A DNA stretch of 10,198 bases, taken from assembly GCA_934755305.1 (NCBI GenBank), contig CAKVLD010000086.1, positions 1-10,198 of the forward strand, given 5' to 3'. The translations under genes were made by a program, and so were the position numbers. Origin of the DNA: an uncultured Clostridium sp. Lineage in GTDB: Bacteria; Bacillota; Clostridia; Clostridiales; Clostridiaceae. Positions 7,910 to 10,198 of the stretch are shown here, piece by piece. Positions within the stretch are counted from its first letter, which is position 1; each line of letters opens with the position of its first letter. Under the pieces are notes generated by a model. The model was not told where the DNA came from, searched no databases, and worked only from the letters and a program-made list of their open reading frames with translations.

Positions 7910-8467
7910 TTATATATTTATAATTGACGTGTAATTTACAACTACAATATCAATTTCTTTAACATATTCACCATCTTCAAGAACTTCTTCTAAAAGATTG
8001 GTTTCCTCTTCAAAAAGACCTGTCTCTTCGTCTAAAATGCCAGTCTCCTCATCTAAAAGTCCAGTTTCTTCTTCTAGCAGTCCTGTTTCCTCTTCTAAAA
8101 TATTTGTTTCTTCTTCTAATAAATCTGTTTCTGAATCTAATATTTCAGTATCTTTAGTAGATAATATATCAGTTGCTATATATTTATCATCAATCTTAGT
8201 TTTTCTTATAATATCTTCATTTTTTACTTTCTCTTCGTTATTTGACTTTACCTTTGGAGTGCTTGTACTTCTTGATATAGAAGTTTTTATTTTAGTTAAA
8301 CCATTATCTGTTGCTCCAGACAATACTACTTCTTTTTTCTTAACTATCTTTATTCCAGTAAGGTCTTTAACTATTTCTATAACATTGCATTTAAAGAATA
8401 AAATTGTAGTACTTATAAAAGTGACAATACTACCAATTATCCCAACAATAAGCATAATCTTATACAT
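7910..8467 (-). CDS. Single-pass membrane protein with eight tandem EETGLLE-type units; candidate kinase substrate
   Basis: I do not recognise a named family for this 185-residue protein. Residues 4-25 form one membrane helix (IMLIVGIIGSIVTFISTTILFF). It is followed by basic residues (K26, then KDLTGIKIVKKK), which by the positive-inside rule puts the C-terminal part in the cytosol. Residues 51-100 are a polar Ser/Thr/Lys stretch that looks disordered. Residues about 105-160 are eight 7-residue units: KDTEILD, SETDLLE, EETNILE, EETGLLE, EETGLLD, EETGILD, EETGLFE, EETNLLE. The end is EVLEDGEYVKEID plus a hydrophobic VVVNYTSIINI. Each unit has one Thr in an acidic setting with Leu or Phe at +3, matching known tastes of bacterial Ser/Thr kinases and FHA domains. 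The start codon lies 19 nt after the kinase stop, so the two are co-transcribed. A role as phospho-scaffold for the kinase is inference. Confidence 0.85.
   Translation of the reverse strand: MYKIMLIVGIIGSIVTFISTTILFFKCNVIEIVKDLTGIKIVKKKEVVLSGATDNGLTKIKTSISRSTSTPKVKSNNEEKVKNEDIIRKTKIDDKYIATDILSTKDTEILDSETDLLEEETNILEEETGLLEEETGLLDEETGILDEETGLFEEETNLLEEVLEDGEYVKEIDIVVVNYTSIINI
7989..8156 (-). repeat. 21-bp coding minisatellite, eight units
   Basis: Eight exact-length 21-bp units start at 7989, 8010, 8031, 8052, 8073, 8094, 8115 and 8136. On the plus strand each begins TCTA or TCAA and contains G-T-(T/C/A)-T-C. The last unit (8136-8156) is the most diverged. Each unit encodes one 7-residue Thr motif, so gain or loss of units keeps the frame. 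The units are imperfect copies, not identical, so the array is not brand new. Confidence 0.9.
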
Positions 8468-8475
8468 AACTCTTT

Positions 8476-8481
8476 CCCCCT
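8476..8481 (-). promoter_or_regulatory. Ribosome binding site of the repeat membrane protein
   Basis: AGGGGG followed by AAAG on the minus strand, 8 nt before the ATG at 8467, inside the 19-nt gap after the kinase stop codon. It supports this start and operon translation. Confidence 0.7.
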
Positions 8482-8486
8482 ACCTC

Positions 8487-10198
8487 TTATATCAATCCAA
8501 GATTAGAAAGTCTTCTTCTTATTTTGCTAAACTCTAAATCTTCACTACTTCCTGAAATATTAGTAGCGGAGTTATATCTTGATACTGCTGCTGAATAATT
8601 TCTTTCACCTTCAGATTTTCCAGCTTCTATGTCTAAAAGTATATTAATAATTTTTATATAGGCTTTTAAACTATTAGGATATTCAACTATTGTTCTATCT
8701 AATTGTTCTATTGCTCTAGTAGGATTGCCTAAATCATTATATATTTCCCCTATTTTTATTAATGTACTTTCTCTTTCTCTACCATCCATATCAAGTAAAA
8801 CTTCATAATTTTCAATTGCAGTTTCAAAATATTCTTGTGCAACTGACTTATCATTTTCATTTATACCTTTGCTATGATATGCTTGAGCAATTTTATTTAT
8901 AAATTCAGTTTCATATGTTAAAGTTAATGTGTCATTATTTAAATTATTTAATAATTCTTTAGCCTTATTTACTATCTCTATAATTTTATTATTAGCATTT
9001 GCTAAACTTCCTTTATATGACATATATATATTAGCTAAGGAATTATAATTTGCTAATTTTTTCTCATTATTTGATAATGTTTCATTATAATTTTCAAATT
9101 CAACTAATTCATTTTGGAATTCTGCATAATCTATATTCATACTACTTAATGTTGTAGCTAAGGTCTTATAATACTTTGCATCTTCTATCTTCTTTTCATT
9201 TACCATTCTGAAATACTTTAATGCCATTGGATAATTTTTTGTATCTAAGTATGTCATTGCTAATTTGAATAATACTTCATTATTTTTATTTACTCCTGCA
9301 TACTTATCATTAATGTATCCTTCAACCTTTTCTATACCATCTGATATATTTCCCATATTTGAATATATATTAAGTATCTTTATATATGCATCCTCTTTAC
9401 TACCATCAACATCCATTATTAATTCATCCAATACTTCTATAGCTTTGTTGTATTCGCCATCAACTAGATATCTATCAGATTTATTAATCATGTTTTTATA
9501 ATTAGCTAAATTGTTACTTCTTACTCCATTGGTTCCTATTAAAGTCATAAATAAAAATATTACTAACAATGAAGCACTTATAATAAATTTTCTTAATTCT
9601 TTAAATAATCCAGCCCTATATTCTTTAGTAAGCTTCTTTATATTTTCTAAATCATCTTTAAGATCCTTACAGTTTTGATATCTATTTTCTGGTCTCTCTT
9701 CAGTACACTTTGATATTATGTACTCAAGTCCTTCCGGCAATGAAGCATCTATCTGCCTAATTGGAACCATATTTTTAGGTAACTTTACTGTTATTAATGC
9801 ATATAAAGTAGCTCCTAAACTATAAATATCTGATCTACAATCTAAACTCATATGTTGTCTTTGTTCCGGTGATGCATAAGATGCTGTCATTCCACCCTTA
9901 GTAGTATCTTCACTATCTTCCATTGATGCAATTCCGAAATCTATTAGCTTTATTCTTCCTTCAGAAGTTATCATTATATTTGATGGTTTTAAATCTCTAT
10001 GCAATATTGGATTAGGTCTAGTGTGGATATAATATAAAACATCCGCTAATTGTTTTGCCCATTCTATAACATTATGTGCATTTCCTTTATGATTTTTTGT
10101 TACTACTTTTTCAAGAGTTTGTCCATCTATATAGTCCATAACAATATAGATACTCTTTATCTTGCCTGTGCTATCTTTTTCTTCTAATATATATTCAC
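8487..10198 (-). CDS. Receptor-type Ser/Thr protein kinase with TPR ectodomain (5' end outside window)
   Basis: The frame stays open to the right edge: 19 further codons (EYILEEKDSTGKIKSIYIV) precede the Met at 10139, which is the kinase hinge, not a start. The P-loop, catalytic Lys and alpha-C Glu therefore lie outside the window. Numbering from that Met, HRDLKPSN is at 47-54 (catalytic Asp49), DFG at 67-69, the activation loop with Thr79, Thr80 and Thr85 at 70-90, and SPEQ (the APE position) at 90-93. SDIYSLGATLYAL follows at 103-115. All visible catalytic motifs are intact, so it should be active. A membrane helix at about 185-201 (FIISASLLVIFLFMTLIG) divides the cytosolic kinase from a helical C-terminal part (about 210-540) with TPR-like repeats such as GEYNKAIEVLDELI, KNYPMALKYFRMV and GNPTRAIEQLDRTIVEYP. 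The overall plan is PknB-like, with TPRs where PASTA domains usually sit. It leads the visible operon. Confidence 0.93.
   Translation of the reverse strand, partial: EYILEEKDSTGKIKSIYIVMDYIDGQTLEKVVTKNHKGNAHNVIEWAKQLADVLYYIHTRPNPILHRDLKPSNIMITSEGRIKLIDFGIASMEDSEDTTKGGMTASYASPEQRQHMSLDCRSDIYSLGATLYALITVKLPKNMVPIRQIDASLPEGLEYIISKCTEERPENRYQNCKDLKDDLENIKKLTKEYRAGLFKELRKFIISASLLVIFLFMTLIGTNGVRSNNLANYKNMINKSDRYLVDGEYNKAIEVLDELIMDVDGSKEDAYIKILNIYSNMGNISDGIEKVEGYINDKYAGVNKNNEVLFKLAMTYLDTKNYPMALKYFRMVNEKKIEDAKYYKTLATTLSSMNIDYAEFQNELVEFENYNETLSNNEKKLANYNSLANIYMSYKGSLANANNKIIEIVNKAKELLNNLNNDTLTLTYETEFINKIAQAYHSKGINENDKSVAQEYFETAIENYEVLLDMDGRERESTLIKIGEIYNDLGNPTRAIEQLDRTIVEYPNSLKAYIKIINILLDIEAGKSEGERNYSAAVSRYNSATNISGSSEDLEFSKIRRRLSNLGLI

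Noticed and set aside
7885..7922. AT-only imperfect inverted repeat at the stop codon of the repeat protein, as a terminator or promoter
   Set aside because: The stem lacks GC pairs, has a mismatch bulge and no T-run follows on the minus strand. It is likely just AT-rich sequence, though slight attenuation cannot be excluded.
7989..8156. CRISPR array
   Set aside because: Regular 21-bp units are contiguous without spacers and encode a clean 7-residue protein repeat.
7998..8537. Plus-strand Ser-rich frame of 179 codons
   Set aside because: It is the antisense shadow of the 21-bp repeat array and runs through the operon gap into the kinase gene. The SSSK repeats are just the complement of the EEET units.

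Overview
The window is strongly AT-rich, uses AGGAGG-type ribosome binding sites and favours A/T-ending codons. Together with the protein content this points to a low-GC Gram-positive, most likely Clostridium sensu stricto or a close relative. This is inference from composition and families, not a species call.

Layout. At the left edge is the first 24 codons of prfC (release factor 3, minus strand, TTG start). A divergent intergenic gap (73-320) holds a small hairpin, a five-copy heptamer repeat and weak promoter candidates. Then comes a plus-strand membrane acyltransferase (321-1406) broken by one in-frame TGA at 990-992. The gap 1407-1620 ends in a perfect 34-bp palindrome that should act as a two-way terminator. 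It may also hold a decayed minus-strand ATPase fragment. The rest of the window (1621-10198) is one minus-strand operon read right to left: a receptor-type Ser/Thr kinase with a TPR ectodomain (5' end beyond the window), a 185-aa single-pass membrane protein with eight tandem 7-residue acidic/threonine units, and a 2074-aa surface protein with a signal peptide, 17 Ig-like domains and a C-terminal membrane anchor.

How the operon may work (inference). The kinase has its catalytic domain inside and TPRs outside. By the positive-inside rule, the small protein should have its threonine repeats in the cytosol, within reach of that kinase. Every unit reads acidic-x-Thr-x-hydrophobic-Leu/Phe, with a bulky hydrophobic residue at Thr+3. 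This suits phosphorylation by bacterial PknB-like kinases and readout by FHA domains. The giant Ig protein would reach far from the membrane, with a short charged tail inside. The three together look like a surface adhesion or sensing system coupled to multisite threonine phosphorylation. This is the most interesting signal in the window. FHA-domain and PP2C phosphatase genes upstream, beyond the right edge, would support it.
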